From Giesbergeria sp. (GTDB lineage: Bacteria; Pseudomonadota; Gammaproteobacteria; Burkholderiales; Burkholderiaceae_C), in contig JAUYGP010000407.1 of NCBI GenBank assembly GCA_030690515.1, forward strand, positions 1 to 19,319: DNA of 19,319 bases. The letters run 5' to 3'. The notes beneath the pieces are model-generated. The model saw only the letters and a program-made list of their open reading frames with translations. It did no database searches and was not told the origin of the DNA. Below are positions 1 to 8,034 of the stretch, one piece after another; the stretch's first letter is position 1; each line of letters starts with the position of its first letter. Position numbers and translations under genes: made by a program.

Positions 1-1
1 G

Positions 2-61
2 GCGAAGCTGCGCCCCGGCGCGCGCGCTGCCGACCCACTCTATCCCGGTGCCCAGCCATGA
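2..61 (+). CDS. C-terminal end of an unidentified upstream gene (partial)
   Basis: An open frame enters from the left edge and encodes AKLRPGARAADPLYPGAQP before a TGA at 59-61. That TGA overlaps the ATG of the next gene as ATGA, the same coupling used repeatedly in this window, which is the main reason to believe the frame is coding. Only 19 residues are visible, so no family can be assigned. If real, it is cotranscribed with the DGC protein and ubiX. Confidence 0.4.
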   Translation, partial: AKLRPGARAADPLYPGAQP

Positions 62-483
62 GCAGTACCACCGATCCGCGTCCCCTGGTGTATTCCTGCT
101 CGGGTTGCTCCAGCGCCGCGCAGCTGGCCAACCACGTCGCACTGCGCCTGGACCGCGCGGGTGTGGCCGAGATGTCGTGCATTGCCGGTGTCGGCGGCGA
201 CGTGGCCAGCCTCGTGCGCACCGCACGCTCGGGCCGCCCCATCATTGCGCTGGACGGCTGCCCACTCAACTGCGTGCAAGGCTGCCTCACGCGCCATGGC
301 ATCACCGCCGACCGGCATTACCAGTTGCAGCAATCCGGCGTAAAAAAGCGCCGCCATGAAGACTTTGACCCCGCACAGGCCAGCACGGTGCTGGAGCAGG
401 TGAAGGCCGACCTGCTGGCGCATCCGCTCGGCGGCCCGGCAGCCCTCCCAGCAACCGACGCTTCTGCCTTGCGCGTTGCATGA
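58..483 (+). CDS. DGC-domain putative zinc-binding protein
   Basis: A 141-residue soluble protein with six cysteines in paired positions: C14 and C17 (CSGC), C41, and C68, C72 and C76 in DGCPLNCVQGC. The Asp-Gly-Cys at 66-68 is the signature that names the DGC family of putative metal-binding proteins. The spacing suggests a zinc or iron-sulfur site. No catalytic domain is visible and no reaction is established for the family. It overlaps both neighbours by ATGA (upstream stop at 59-61; ubiX start at 480), so it is probably translationally coupled in one operon. From general knowledge, DGC proteins often sit near anaerobic or denitrification genes, which fits the oxidoreductase operon farther along, but a functional link is inference. 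The start ATG at 58 is set by the overlap and by the near-N-terminal first CxxC. Confidence 0.8.
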   Translation: MSSTTDPRPLVYSCSGCSSAAQLANHVALRLDRAGVAEMSCIAGVGGDVASLVRTARSGRPIIALDGCPLNCVQGCLTRHGITADRHYQLQQSGVKKRRHEDFDPAQASTVLEQVKADLLAHPLGGPAALPATDASALRVA

Positions 484-1088
484 ACACGACCGCCGCCCCC
501 GCCGTGGCGCCCCAGCGCATCATCGTCGGCATCTCGGGCGCCAGCGGCGCCATCTATGGGGTGCGCCTACTGCAGGTGCTGCGCGAATGCCCTGGCACTG
601 AGTCGCACTTGGTGGTGTCCGACGCTGGCTGGCGCACGCTGCGCCACGAGCTGGGCCTGGAACGTCCTGCTGTCGAAGCGCTCGCACACCAGGCGCACGA
701 CGCCCGCAACGTGGGCGCCAGCATTGCCAGCGGCTCGTTTCAATGCGCGGGCATGGTGGTGGCGCCCTGCTCCATGCGCACGCTGGCCTCGGTGGCGCAC
801 AGCCTGTCGGACAACCTGCTCACCCGCGCCGCCGACGTGGTGCTCAAAGAGCGCCGCCGCCTGGTGCTGATGGCGCGCGAGACACCGCTGCACCTGGGCC
901 ATTTGCGCAACATGGTCAGCGTGACCGAGATGGGCGCCATCGTCTGCCCGCCCGTACCCGCGTTCTACTTGCACCCCCAAAGCGTGGCCGACATCGTGGA
1001 CGCCAGCGTGGCGCGCGCACTGGATTTGCTGGGCATAGACCACCCATTGAGCAAACGCTGGGAAGGCCTGACGGCTCCTGCCGCCTGA
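480..1088 (+). CDS. ubiX: Flavin prenyltransferase UbiX
   Basis: A 202-residue protein with the hallmarks of UbiX/Pad1: the N-terminal flavin-binding GISGASGA (17-24), SGSF (84-87), PCSM (96-99), LKERR (122-126), RETPL (133-137) and PAFY (160-163). The family attaches a dimethylallyl group to reduced FMN, giving prenyl-FMN, the cofactor used by UbiD-type decarboxylases. Length matches the family (about 190-210 aa), with a short Ala/Pro N-terminal extension before the conserved core. The start ATG overlaps the stop of the DGC gene (ATGA at 480-483). The partner ubiD lies 1.5 kb downstream on the same strand, separated by an oppositely oriented transporter gene, so the two are probably transcribed separately. 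Identification is firm. Confidence 0.96.
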   Translation: MNTTAAPAVAPQRIIVGISGASGAIYGVRLLQVLRECPGTESHLVVSDAGWRTLRHELGLERPAVEALAHQAHDARNVGASIASGSFQCAGMVVAPCSMRTLASVAHSLSDNLLTRAADVVLKERRRLVLMARETPLHLGHLRNMVSVTEMGAIVCPPVPAFYLHPQSVADIVDASVARALDLLGIDHPLSKRWEGLTAPAA

Positions 1089-1101
1089 CCAGGCGCCTGG
1101 A

Positions 1102-2415
1102 TCAGGGTCCGCTCGGGGGCCGTGCTTCGGGCTCCGGGCCTGGGCCTGCACCGCCGTCCTCGGCCGGGCCCCGGGGGTCCATCTGCAGCACGGCCTGCGA
1201 GCCAGCGCCCATGGCCACAAAATCCGCCTTCTGCTCGGTCGGCACCGGCGCCGCGGCCTTGAGGCGCAGGAATGAATACAGCGCCAGCGCGGCCAGCACG
1301 GCAGCATAGAACAGCATCAGGCTCGACGGCCCCGCCACGTCCATCACCGCGCCCGCCAGAATGGGCCCGACCGCCGCCCCCACCCCGTGGATGAGCAGCA
1401 GGCCACCCGTAAATTCCACCAACCGCGAGGAATCGATCACATCATTCACGTGCGCCACGCACAGGCCGTAGATGGAGAAGATCAACCCGCCAAACAGCAG
1501 CGCCAATGGCAGCAACGCGTCCACCGCGTTTTCGGCCAGAAGATACCCCACGGCGCTCACGAGCGCACCCAGCACACAGACCCACAGCAGCACCACGCGC
1601 CGGTCATGGGTGTCCGAGAAATGGCCTACGGGCCACTGCAGGGCAGCGCCCCCCAGAATCGCTGTCGCCATGAAAGTGGCCACCCCGGCGTCGGAGAAGC
1701 CCACAGACTTGCCGAACGCCGCACTCATGCCATAGAACGCGCCCGTCAACAGGCCCGAGGCCAGTGCGGCCGCCATGCCCATGGGCGAAACGTTGTACAG
1801 GCCGCGCAGGCTGAACCGGGGAGCCTCCACCGGGGCCGGTTCGTCCACCTCGGTCATGGTGATGGGCAGCAGCGCGAACGAGAACATCACCGACACCAGG
1901 GCAAACGGCGCAAAACCCAGCCCGCCGCCCACCAGTACAAGCCACTGGCCCAGTGCCATGGCAACGAAATTGATGGCCATGTACACCGCAAACAGGCGCC
2001 CGCGCAGCGCATTGGGTGCCAGGGTGTTGAGCCAGCTCTCGATCGTGATGAACAGGCCCACCATACACATCCCGGTGACCAGGCGCAGAAATCCCCAGAA
2101 CCAGGGATCGATCCAGAAGGCATGCAGGATCGGCATCGTGGAGGCCAGCGACGCCATGGCGGCAAAAGCCCGAATGTGCCCCACCCTGCGGATGACCACC
2201 GGGCAGGCGAAGGTGCCCGCCACAAAACCGACAAAATAGGCCGAAGTGACCAACCCCAGGGTGACGCTGGAGAACTGCTCCATACCCGCGCGCAGGCCCA
2301 GCACAGAAAACAGCAGGCCCAAGCCCAGCACCAACATTGCCGCCCCCAGCAGCAGCGTGGACAATCGCCACAACAGGGGACCCACCGCCGTGTCGGCTCT
2401 CAAACGTTCAGTCAC
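1102..2415 (-). CDS. MFS transporter, YcaD-like
   Basis: A 437-residue integral membrane protein with about twelve hydrophobic segments in two halves split by a charged cytoplasmic loop near residues 190-210. The sequence around residues 124-150 (ESWLN at 126-130, followed by RGRLFAVYM) matches the YcaD-type MFS subfamily, whose substrate is not settled. The last ~40 residues form a Gly/Pro/Glu-rich hydrophilic tail. The start is GTG at 2415, supported by AAGGAG four bases upstream. It converges on ubiX with only 13 bases between the stops and diverges from ubiD across a 195-base gap at 2416-2610, where I could not define a convincing promoter. The substrate cannot be inferred from sequence. 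Confidence 0.88.
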   Translation of the reverse strand: MTERLRADTAVGPLLWRLSTLLLGAAMLVLGLGLLFSVLGLRAGMEQFSSVTLGLVTSAYFVGFVAGTFACPVVIRRVGHIRAFAAMASLASTMPILHAFWIDPWFWGFLRLVTGMCMVGLFITIESWLNTLAPNALRGRLFAVYMAINFVAMALGQWLVLVGGGLGFAPFALVSVMFSFALLPITMTEVDEPAPVEAPRFSLRGLYNVSPMGMAAALASGLLTGAFYGMSAAFGKSVGFSDAGVATFMATAILGGAALQWPVGHFSDTHDRRVVLLWVCVLGALVSAVGYLLAENAVDALLPLALLFGGLIFSIYGLCVAHVNDVIDSSRLVEFTGGLLLIHGVGAAVGPILAGAVMDVAGPSSLMLFYAAVLAALALYSFLRLKAAAPVPTEQKADFVAMGAGSQAVLQMDPRGPAEDGGAGPGPEPEARPPSGP

Positions 2416-2610
2416 TATGCTCCTTCAACAATGGCCACAGGGTCTTGTATATCCCACGGCCTGCCCAACCGCGCCGGGCAAGAGCCGTTGATTATGACAA
2501 CCGTGGTCGGACGCCCCCTTCATCGGGTTACTCTGCGATGAATCAAAAAGAGTAGCTGGCGCCGCAATCCACACCAGCGCAAGAGCCCGATTTCACCTGA
2601 AAATCCACCC

Positions 2611-4095
2611 ATGCCTACGCACGACCTCCGCAGCTTCCTTGCCCAGCTTGAACACACCGGCGACCTGCGCCGCGTTGCCGAGCCGGTGTCTCCACACCTG
2701 GAAATGACCGCCCTGTGCGACCGTGTGCTGCGTGCTGGTGGCCCAGCCCTGCTGTTTGAAAACCCCACGGGCCACACCATGCCCGTACTAGCCAACCTGT
2801 TCGGCACGCCCGAGCGCGTGGCCCGCGCCATGGGGGTGGACAGCATTGCCGGGCTGCGCCCCTTTGGCGAGTTGCTGGCGTCGCTCAAGGAGCCCGAGGC
2901 GCCCAAGGGTTTCAAGGAAATGGTGGGCATGAGCAGCCTACTCAAGACCCTGTGGAACATGGCGCCCAAAGAGCGCAGCAGCCCACCCTGCCAGGAACTG
3001 GTGTGGGAGGGGCAGGACGTGGACCTTGCGCGCCTGCCCATCCAGCACTGCTGGCCCGGCGACGTGGCACCGCTCATCACCTGGGGGCTGGTTATTACGC
3101 GCGGGCCGCACAAGGCGCGGCAGAACCTGGGCATTTACCGCCAGCAGGTGCTGTCGCGCAACCAGCTCATCATGCGCTGGCTGGCGCACCGCGGCGGGGC
3201 GCTCGATTTTGCCGAGCATTGCCGCCTGCGCCCCGGCGAGCCTTACCCGGTGGCCGTCGCCATTGGCGCCGACCCGGCGACCATCCTGGGTGCCGTGACG
3301 CCCGTGCCCGACAGCCTCTCCGAATACCAATTCGCTGGCCTGCTGCGCGGTGCGCGCACTGAGGTGGCCAAAGCGCTGGGCGTGCCGCTCTCGGTACCAG
3401 CGCATGCCGAAATCGTGCTCGAAGGCCACATTTACGCCGATGCCGCACACGCCAGCGGCTGGCAGCACGCGCTCGAAGGACCGTACGGCGACCACACCGG
3501 TTACTACAACGAACGCGCCGAATTCCCCGTATTCACCGTGGACCGCATCACGCTGCGCCGCGACGCGCTCTACCACTCGACCTACACCGGCAAGCCCCCG
3601 GACGAACCGGCTGTGCTCGGCATGGCGCTCAACGAACTGTTCATTCCGCTCTTGCAGCGCCAGTTCCCGGAGATCATCGATTTCTACCTGCCGCCCGAGG
3701 GCTGCAGCTATCGCATGGCACTGGTGCGCATCAAGAAGGCCTACCCCGGCCACGCACGGCGCGTGATGATGGGTGTTTGGAGCCATTTGCGCCAGTTCAT
3801 GTACACCAAGTTCATCGTGGTGGTGGATGAAGACGTGGACGTGCGCGATTGGAAGGAAGTCGTCTGGGCCATGACGACGCGCATGGACCCGGCACGCGAC
3901 ACGATGCTGATTGAGCACACCCCCATCGACTACCTCGACTTCGCCTCACCCGTCAGCGGCCTGGGCAGCAAGATGGGCATGGACGCTACGAACAAGTGGC
4001 CGGGCGAAACGCAGCGCGAATGGGGAAGCACCATCGCCATGGATGCTGAGGTGACGGCGCGCATGGACGCGCTGTACGAGTCCCTCGGCCTTTGA
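2611..4095 (+). CDS. ubiD: 4-hydroxy-3-polyprenylbenzoate decarboxylase UbiD
   Basis: A 494-residue UbiD-family protein, close to the ~490-500 residues usual for ubiquinone-pathway UbiD. It should remove the carboxyl group from polyprenyl-4-hydroxybenzoate using prenyl-FMN made by UbiX. Visible family signatures are the substrate/cofactor region QNLGIYRQQ (171-179), the conserved stretch PDSLSEYQFAG (233-243) and LEGPYGDHTGYY (288-299). R177, E238 and E289 are my candidates for the conserved Arg/Glu active-site set; that assignment comes from motif position, not an alignment. The N-terminal 120 residues form the usual cap before the flavin-binding fold. No strong ribosome-binding site is seen before ATG 2611. 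A terminator follows directly at 4110-4147. Confidence 0.96.
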   Translation: MPTHDLRSFLAQLEHTGDLRRVAEPVSPHLEMTALCDRVLRAGGPALLFENPTGHTMPVLANLFGTPERVARAMGVDSIAGLRPFGELLASLKEPEAPKGFKEMVGMSSLLKTLWNMAPKERSSPPCQELVWEGQDVDLARLPIQHCWPGDVAPLITWGLVITRGPHKARQNLGIYRQQVLSRNQLIMRWLAHRGGALDFAEHCRLRPGEPYPVAVAIGADPATILGAVTPVPDSLSEYQFAGLLRGARTEVAKALGVPLSVPAHAEIVLEGHIYADAAHASGWQHALEGPYGDHTGYYNERAEFPVFTVDRITLRRDALYHSTYTGKPPDEPAVLGMALNELFIPLLQRQFPEIIDFYLPPEGCSYRMALVRIKKAYPGHARRVMMGVWSHLRQFMYTKFIVVVDEDVDVRDWKEVVWAMTTRMDPARDTMLIEHTPIDYLDFASPVSGLGSKMGMDATNKWPGETQREWGSTIAMDAEVTARMDALYESLGL

Positions 4096-4109
4096 CGGCG
4101 CAATAATAG

Positions 4110-4147
4110 ACCGCCCGGCACCTTCACGGGGCCGGGCGGTTTCTTTT
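4110..4147 (+). terminator. Rho-independent terminator after ubiD
   Basis: A 9-bp perfect G+C-rich stem CCGCCCGGC (4111-4119) / GCCGGGCGG (4131-4139), extended by an A-T pair at 4110/4140, encloses an 11-base loop that can pair further. It is followed by TTCTTTT. It begins 14 bases after the ubiD stop and also lies just past the end of the convergent minus-strand operon (stop at 4155), so it may serve both. On the minus strand the stem is followed by a T-poor run, so its main direction is plus. Confidence 0.88.
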
Positions 4148-4154
4148 GGGCTGC

Positions 4155-6086
4155 TTACGGCTGCGGCTGCACTGGAGCCTGCGCCGGAGCCGCCATCAGA
4201 AATGCGTCCGAAAAGCAGGCATCCTCACCCAGGCCCTGGGCGATGAAGGCCGGGACGGCAGTTTCCACCATCTTCACGGAGCCGCACAGGTAGACCTCGT
4301 TACCGCTGAGATCGGCAAAGTCGGCCAACATGGCCTCATGCACCAGGCCCGTGCGTCCCGTCCAGCCGTCGCCCTCTGTAGGCTCAGACACGACGGGCAC
4401 CACGGTGAAGTTGGAGTGGTCGCGTGCCCACTGCTCGCACAGCGCCAGCAGGTACAGGTCCTTGCGCTGGCGCACGCCCCAGTACAGGCGCATAGGGCGC
4501 TGCACACCCCGCTCAAAGGCGTCTTCCACAATGCTCTTGATCGGCGCAAAACCGGTGGCACCGGCCACAAACAAAATGGGGTGCGTGCTTTCGCGCAGCG
4601 TGAAGCTGCCGCGTGGACCCTCAAAACGCAGCGCGTCTCCCACCTGCATCTGCTCAAACACATGGGTAGTGAAGCGCCCACCCGCCACCAGGCGGATATG
4701 CAACTCAATCTGGCTGCTTGCCTGGGGACGGTTGGCAAACGAGAAAGCGCGGCGCTGGCTGTCATCAAGCAGGATATCGATGTACTGGCCCGCCGCAAAG
4801 TCCAGAGTTTTACCGCCCGGCAGTTGCAGTAGTACGCGCATCACATCGTCGGCCAGGTGCTCCATGTGCGCCACAGTGGCGGTGTGCACTTCGGCCGCCT
4901 GGGCGGCGGCGCCGGTGAAGCCCTCAACGTCGATGACGACGTCATTGCTGGGAACGGCGCAGCACATCAGCGCCTTACCCTGGGCCTTTTGCGCATCGGG
5001 CAGCGCGCTGCGCTGGTAGGGTCGATGTTCGATGTTGCCATGCTCCACGCTGCACAGGCACAGTCCACAGCCGCCGTTGCGGCATTCATAAGGCAAAGCC
5101 AGTCCTTCGCGCAGCCCGGCATCCAGAATGGTTTCGCCCTCGCGCACGCTGAATTCCGTGCTCGCACCATCGACGCCGCGCACCACCACCTGGTGGCTCG
5201 TTTGCACTCCCCGGCGAAAGCGTGGCGGCCACCAGGGTAGCAGCGCCAGCACCAGCGAACCGCCCACCACCAACGCCCAGACCCGGCCCAGCGGCCATTC
5301 GGTCAGCAACGGGAAGATCGCCAGGTAGAACCAGTCCAGCTCGACACTCACCACGGCCCGGGCCAGGTTGCTGATCCCGCCCTGGCTGTGCACGGGCCAC
5401 ACCAGCGACAGCACCAGCATGGTCAGCACCAGCCCGATGACGATGGGCCGCGGCGGCGTGGTGCGCGCCTTGGGCACGCGCTGCACATGGATCCACATCA
5501 CCATCAGCACCACCAGGGGCAGGCCCAGGTGCATAAACGACAGCAAGGTGAAGAATCGGTCGCCCACGGCGGAGGAGTAGATGAAGTTGCGCATCAACGT
5601 GCCGCCAAAGCTGGGCAGCCAGTCGAGCCACTCGAAGCTGGTCACGGTGACGTACTGTGCCAGCTGGTCCCAGGGCAGCATGTAGCCGTTGATCCCCGTG
5701 GCGTAAACCATCCAGATCAGCATCACCCCGGTGACCCACGAGAACCAGCGAAAGCCGTGGTACAGATTGAAGGCGAAATAGCGCAGCATGTGCAACACCA
5801 TGGTCAGCACCATGGCGTCAGACGCATAACGGTGCACGCTGCGCATGATGCCGCCGGCGAACCACTGGTTCTCGGTCAAGTGCACCACCGAGGAATACGC
5901 GACGGACAGTCCGGTTTCGAAAAAGATGTACAGGTACAAGCCACTGGCGCCGACCACCCAGAACAGGAAGAAGGTGATGGCCCCCAGGTGGTAGAAGGGG
6001 TTGATGCGGTCGCCAAAGGCGGCGTTGAACAAACCCTCGACGCGCAAGAAGACCCACTGCAGCAAGGCCTGAAATTGTTTGATCAT
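4155..6086 (-). CDS. Cytochrome b / [2Fe-2S] ferredoxin / FNR-type reductase fusion
   Basis: A 643-residue three-part protein. Residues 1-290 are a cytochrome b6-like membrane domain with heme ligands H85/H99 and H186/H200 (14-residue spacing in both helices), so two b hemes. Helices E and F follow, but helix G is missing, which puts the C-terminus in the cytoplasm after an Arg-rich RFRRG. The quinol-site PEWY motif is replaced by LDWF (250-253). Residues 295-390 are a plant-type [2Fe-2S] ferredoxin with C335, C340, C343 and C375. Residues 400-625 are an FAD/NAD(P)H reductase with RAFS (446-449), GATGFAP (509-515) and CGS (601-603). The likely path is NAD(P)H to FAD to [2Fe-2S] to b hemes, then to quinone or to the co-translated heme-copper-like subunit; the acceptor is inference. 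It is the last gene of the operon, and its start overlaps the previous stop by ATGA. Its cytochrome b domain is a paralogue of that at 8031-9617. Confidence 0.9.
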   Translation of the reverse strand: MIKQFQALLQWVFLRVEGLFNAAFGDRINPFYHLGAITFFLFWVVGASGLYLYIFFETGLSVAYSSVVHLTENQWFAGGIMRSVHRYASDAMVLTMVLHMLRYFAFNLYHGFRWFSWVTGVMLIWMVYATGINGYMLPWDQLAQYVTVTSFEWLDWLPSFGGTLMRNFIYSSAVGDRFFTLLSFMHLGLPLVVLMVMWIHVQRVPKARTTPPRPIVIGLVLTMLVLSLVWPVHSQGGISNLARAVVSVELDWFYLAIFPLLTEWPLGRVWALVVGGSLVLALLPWWPPRFRRGVQTSHQVVVRGVDGASTEFSVREGETILDAGLREGLALPYECRNGGCGLCLCSVEHGNIEHRPYQRSALPDAQKAQGKALMCCAVPSNDVVIDVEGFTGAAAQAAEVHTATVAHMEHLADDVMRVLLQLPGGKTLDFAAGQYIDILLDDSQRRAFSFANRPQASSQIELHIRLVAGGRFTTHVFEQMQVGDALRFEGPRGSFTLRESTHPILFVAGATGFAPIKSIVEDAFERGVQRPMRLYWGVRQRKDLYLLALCEQWARDHSNFTVVPVVSEPTEGDGWTGRTGLVHEAMLADFADLSGNEVYLCGSVKMVETAVPAFIAQGLGEDACFSDAFLMAAPAQAPVQPQP

Positions 6087-7534
6087 CGTATCGTCTCGTT
6101 GGAGCCCGCAGCAGCGGGCGTATGTCTCATGGCCCGGGCCACCACCACCACGAACAGCAGTCCGCCGATGATGGCAATCAGTCCTCCCAGGCCCATCAGG
6201 CCCATGCCGGCCACTTCAGCCGTGCTGCGCAGCACCTGCTCGGCGCCCGCCACCTTGCGCTGCACACCGTAGCCACCAGACCAGACGAGGCCGATGATAT
6301 GCATCAGCTGACCGGCGCCGTACAACCAAGGCTGGTAGGTGGCCAGGCGGCCCTGGGGCGCCTGGTAGCCCAGTGCGGGCAGCGTCTTGTAGACCACACC
6401 CATCAGTGCCAGCGTCACGCCCACGATGCAACCGTGGTAGTGCGCGGGAATGCGTACATTGCTCCCCTGGATAAAGATGCCAATCACCCCACCGGCTGCA
6501 AACAGCAACACCGATGCCAGCAGCGCAGCACGCAGCGGGCGCATGGTGTCGTTTTCCAGCCGCGTCGTGGCGATGGCATAGACCACGGCCAGGCCGACCG
6601 GTACGATGGCCGGCCCTCCCCCTGCGCGCATGGCCCAGGTGAGCAGGTTGCGGTGCTCCACCGAGGTGATGTCATGCGCCAGGTAGGCATAGGGCGTGAT
6701 GAAGACGCCCACCAGGGCCAGAGCGAACATGAGCACCACCACGCGCGGGCTCAGCGGTACACGAGCACCGCAGGCGCTGGCCAGCCAGAGCCAACCGACC
6801 AGCATGAGCAGGGTCCAGGTGAACTGCAACGCATGGCCGCCGCCCCAGAACAGGATTTCGTAATAGGCTTTGCCATGCAACGCGGTCGGCAGCACGGCGT
6901 AGGACCAGCCAAAGGCCAACAGACCCACAGCGGTAGCGATGGCTGCGCTGCTCAGGCCAAAATCCAGCGCGCCGCGACCGTCATATTCAAGACCCAGCCG
7001 GGGCGCTGCCAGCAAACTGCGCAGCACCAGCAGGGCCGTACCCACACCAAACACTACCAGCCCGCCCAGAAACAGGGGCGACTCCAGTACGGGAATGTAG
7101 TTGGCCATGACGGGTTCGCCCCGATCCAGGAAGGGAGCGAGCGTCATGGCCAGCGTGCCGACCGCGGCCACCCCCAGCGCCAGCCAGCCCCAGCGTACGC
7201 CACGCTGCGTGCCGTGGATGCTCCAGAGCATGCCCCCCTGCGCCACAAACCACACCAGCACCGACAGATCGACGTGCAACACCAGCGAGACCTGGAAGAA
7301 GTTGGCCGCGGGCAGCCACTGGTTGACATAAGGTGTGCGCGAGAGCACCAGCAAAACGGAAAAGAGTCCAGAACCCACCAGCGCCAAAAGGCCCAGCCAG
7401 AGCCATCCGCGCGCCAGCGCACGCCGTGCGTCCTGCGGTACTGTCAGTTCATAGTCCAGCCCGGGCATGGCCGCGGGCAGCGGGCGCACCGCGCCAGCAT
7501 GCACACCTAGCATGTGAGAGGGCAACGCACTCAT
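6083..7534 (-). CDS. Divergent heme-copper oxidase-like subunit I (NO reductase-like)
   Basis: A 483-residue protein with about twelve transmembrane segments and the histidine pattern of heme-copper oxidase subunit I: H87 in helix II and H367 in helix X (low-spin heme), H365 in helix X (active-site heme; HYH), and H234 in helix VI (a CuB-type ligand) in WGGGHALQF. Two deviations matter. The HPEVY tyrosine at H+4 is Phe (F238). The helix VII His-His pair reads His-Asp (H287-D288). Loss of the tyrosine is typical of NO-reducing members. From memory, a His-to-Asp change at CuB has been described for one NO-reductase-like lineage (gNOR), but I cannot verify subfamily membership. It has no CuA or heme-c partner of its own; its neighbours, coupled by ATGA on both sides, are a small membrane-anchored protein and a cytochrome b reductase fusion. 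That suggests electrons come from b hemes rather than cytochrome c. O2 as substrate is not excluded. Confidence 0.82.
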   Translation of the reverse strand: MSALPSHMLGVHAGAVRPLPAAMPGLDYELTVPQDARRALARGWLWLGLLALVGSGLFSVLLVLSRTPYVNQWLPAANFFQVSLVLHVDLSVLVWFVAQGGMLWSIHGTQRGVRWGWLALGVAAVGTLAMTLAPFLDRGEPVMANYIPVLESPLFLGGLVVFGVGTALLVLRSLLAAPRLGLEYDGRGALDFGLSSAAIATAVGLLAFGWSYAVLPTALHGKAYYEILFWGGGHALQFTWTLLMLVGWLWLASACGARVPLSPRVVVLMFALALVGVFITPYAYLAHDITSVEHRNLLTWAMRAGGGPAIVPVGLAVVYAIATTRLENDTMRPLRAALLASVLLFAAGGVIGIFIQGSNVRIPAHYHGCIVGVTLALMGVVYKTLPALGYQAPQGRLATYQPWLYGAGQLMHIIGLVWSGGYGVQRKVAGAEQVLRSTAEVAGMGLMGLGGLIAIIGGLLFVVVVARAMRHTPAAAGSNETIR

Positions 7535-8034
7535 AGCAGGACGATCTCCCCTTTGTCCGGATTGAAGTCAATCACCATGACCTGCGCTGGCTGGAGCGTG
7601 ACGGTTGAATCATGCACATACGAAAAGTCGGACGACTTCATGTTGTCCTTCATGCGCACGGTGATACGGTGTTCGCCCGCGGGGACATTCAGCCGCTGGT
7701 ACACAGTGGAGGCTCCGTCGCGCGAGAAGCCCGACGGTATGGCCGTATGCGCAAAGACGGATACGCCATCGATTTCAACCTCAATGCGCACCGGTGAGCG
7801 CTCGCGCTCGCATTTCATGGGGGCGCGCATGTTCGGTGCCAGCTTGCCCAGTTCCTCGGCGGTATAGGGGCGACATTCGGCAATGCGCGCTCCGTGGTGG
7901 ATAAAGCTGACCTTGATCTGCGCCTCATTCGGAGCGACGGGATGGTAGCTGGGCCAGCGCGAGAAGACGCCAACCACCAGGGCAAAGCTGCCATACAGCA
8001 GGGCTTGTCCTGTCCAGTTGAGGGCTCGGTTCAT
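7531..8034 (-). CDS. Small membrane-anchored protein of unknown function
   Basis: A 167-residue protein not recognised as any named family. One hydrophobic segment (about residues 9-25) is followed by a soluble domain expected in the periplasm. The domain is rich in alternating beta-strand patterns (RIEVEIDG at 83-90, HRITVRMKD at 122-130, QVMVIDF at 151-157), suggesting an immunoglobulin- or cupredoxin-like sandwich, but no copper-ligand set is visible. Two cysteines (C54, C75) could form a disulfide. It overlaps the genes on both sides by ATGA, between the MvhD-type fusion and the divergent subunit I, so it is probably a structural or assembly subunit of that complex. It may fill the place of subunit II without carrying CuA. 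Confidence 0.78.
   Translation of the reverse strand: MNRALNWTGQALLYGSFALVVGVFSRWPSYHPVAPNEAQIKVSFIHHGARIAECRPYTAEELGKLAPNMRAPMKCERERSPVRIEVEIDGVSVFAHTAIPSGFSRDGASTVYQRLNVPAGEHRITVRMKDNMKSSDFSYVHDSTVTLQPAQVMVIDFNPDKGEIVLL

Noticed and set aside
1085..1105. Palindrome CCAGGCGCCTGG with CTGA/TCAG flanks between convergent ubiX and MFS genes, considered as a terminator
   Set aside because: The core has no loop bases and no T run on either strand, so termination is not supported, although a weak structure is possible.
2488..2501. TTGATTATGACAAC as an FNR box between the MFS and ubiD genes
   Set aside because: Only the left half-site matches; the right half has two of five consensus positions.
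1387..2541. Long plus-strand frame antisense to the MFS gene
   Set aside because: Low-complexity His/Gln/Arg composition and no start signal; the minus strand encodes a clear twelve-helix transporter.
5388..7510. Long plus-strand frames antisense to the reductase fusion and the second subunit I
   Set aside because: Same His/Gln/Gly-rich shadow composition; the minus-strand proteins carry heme, cluster and flavin motifs.
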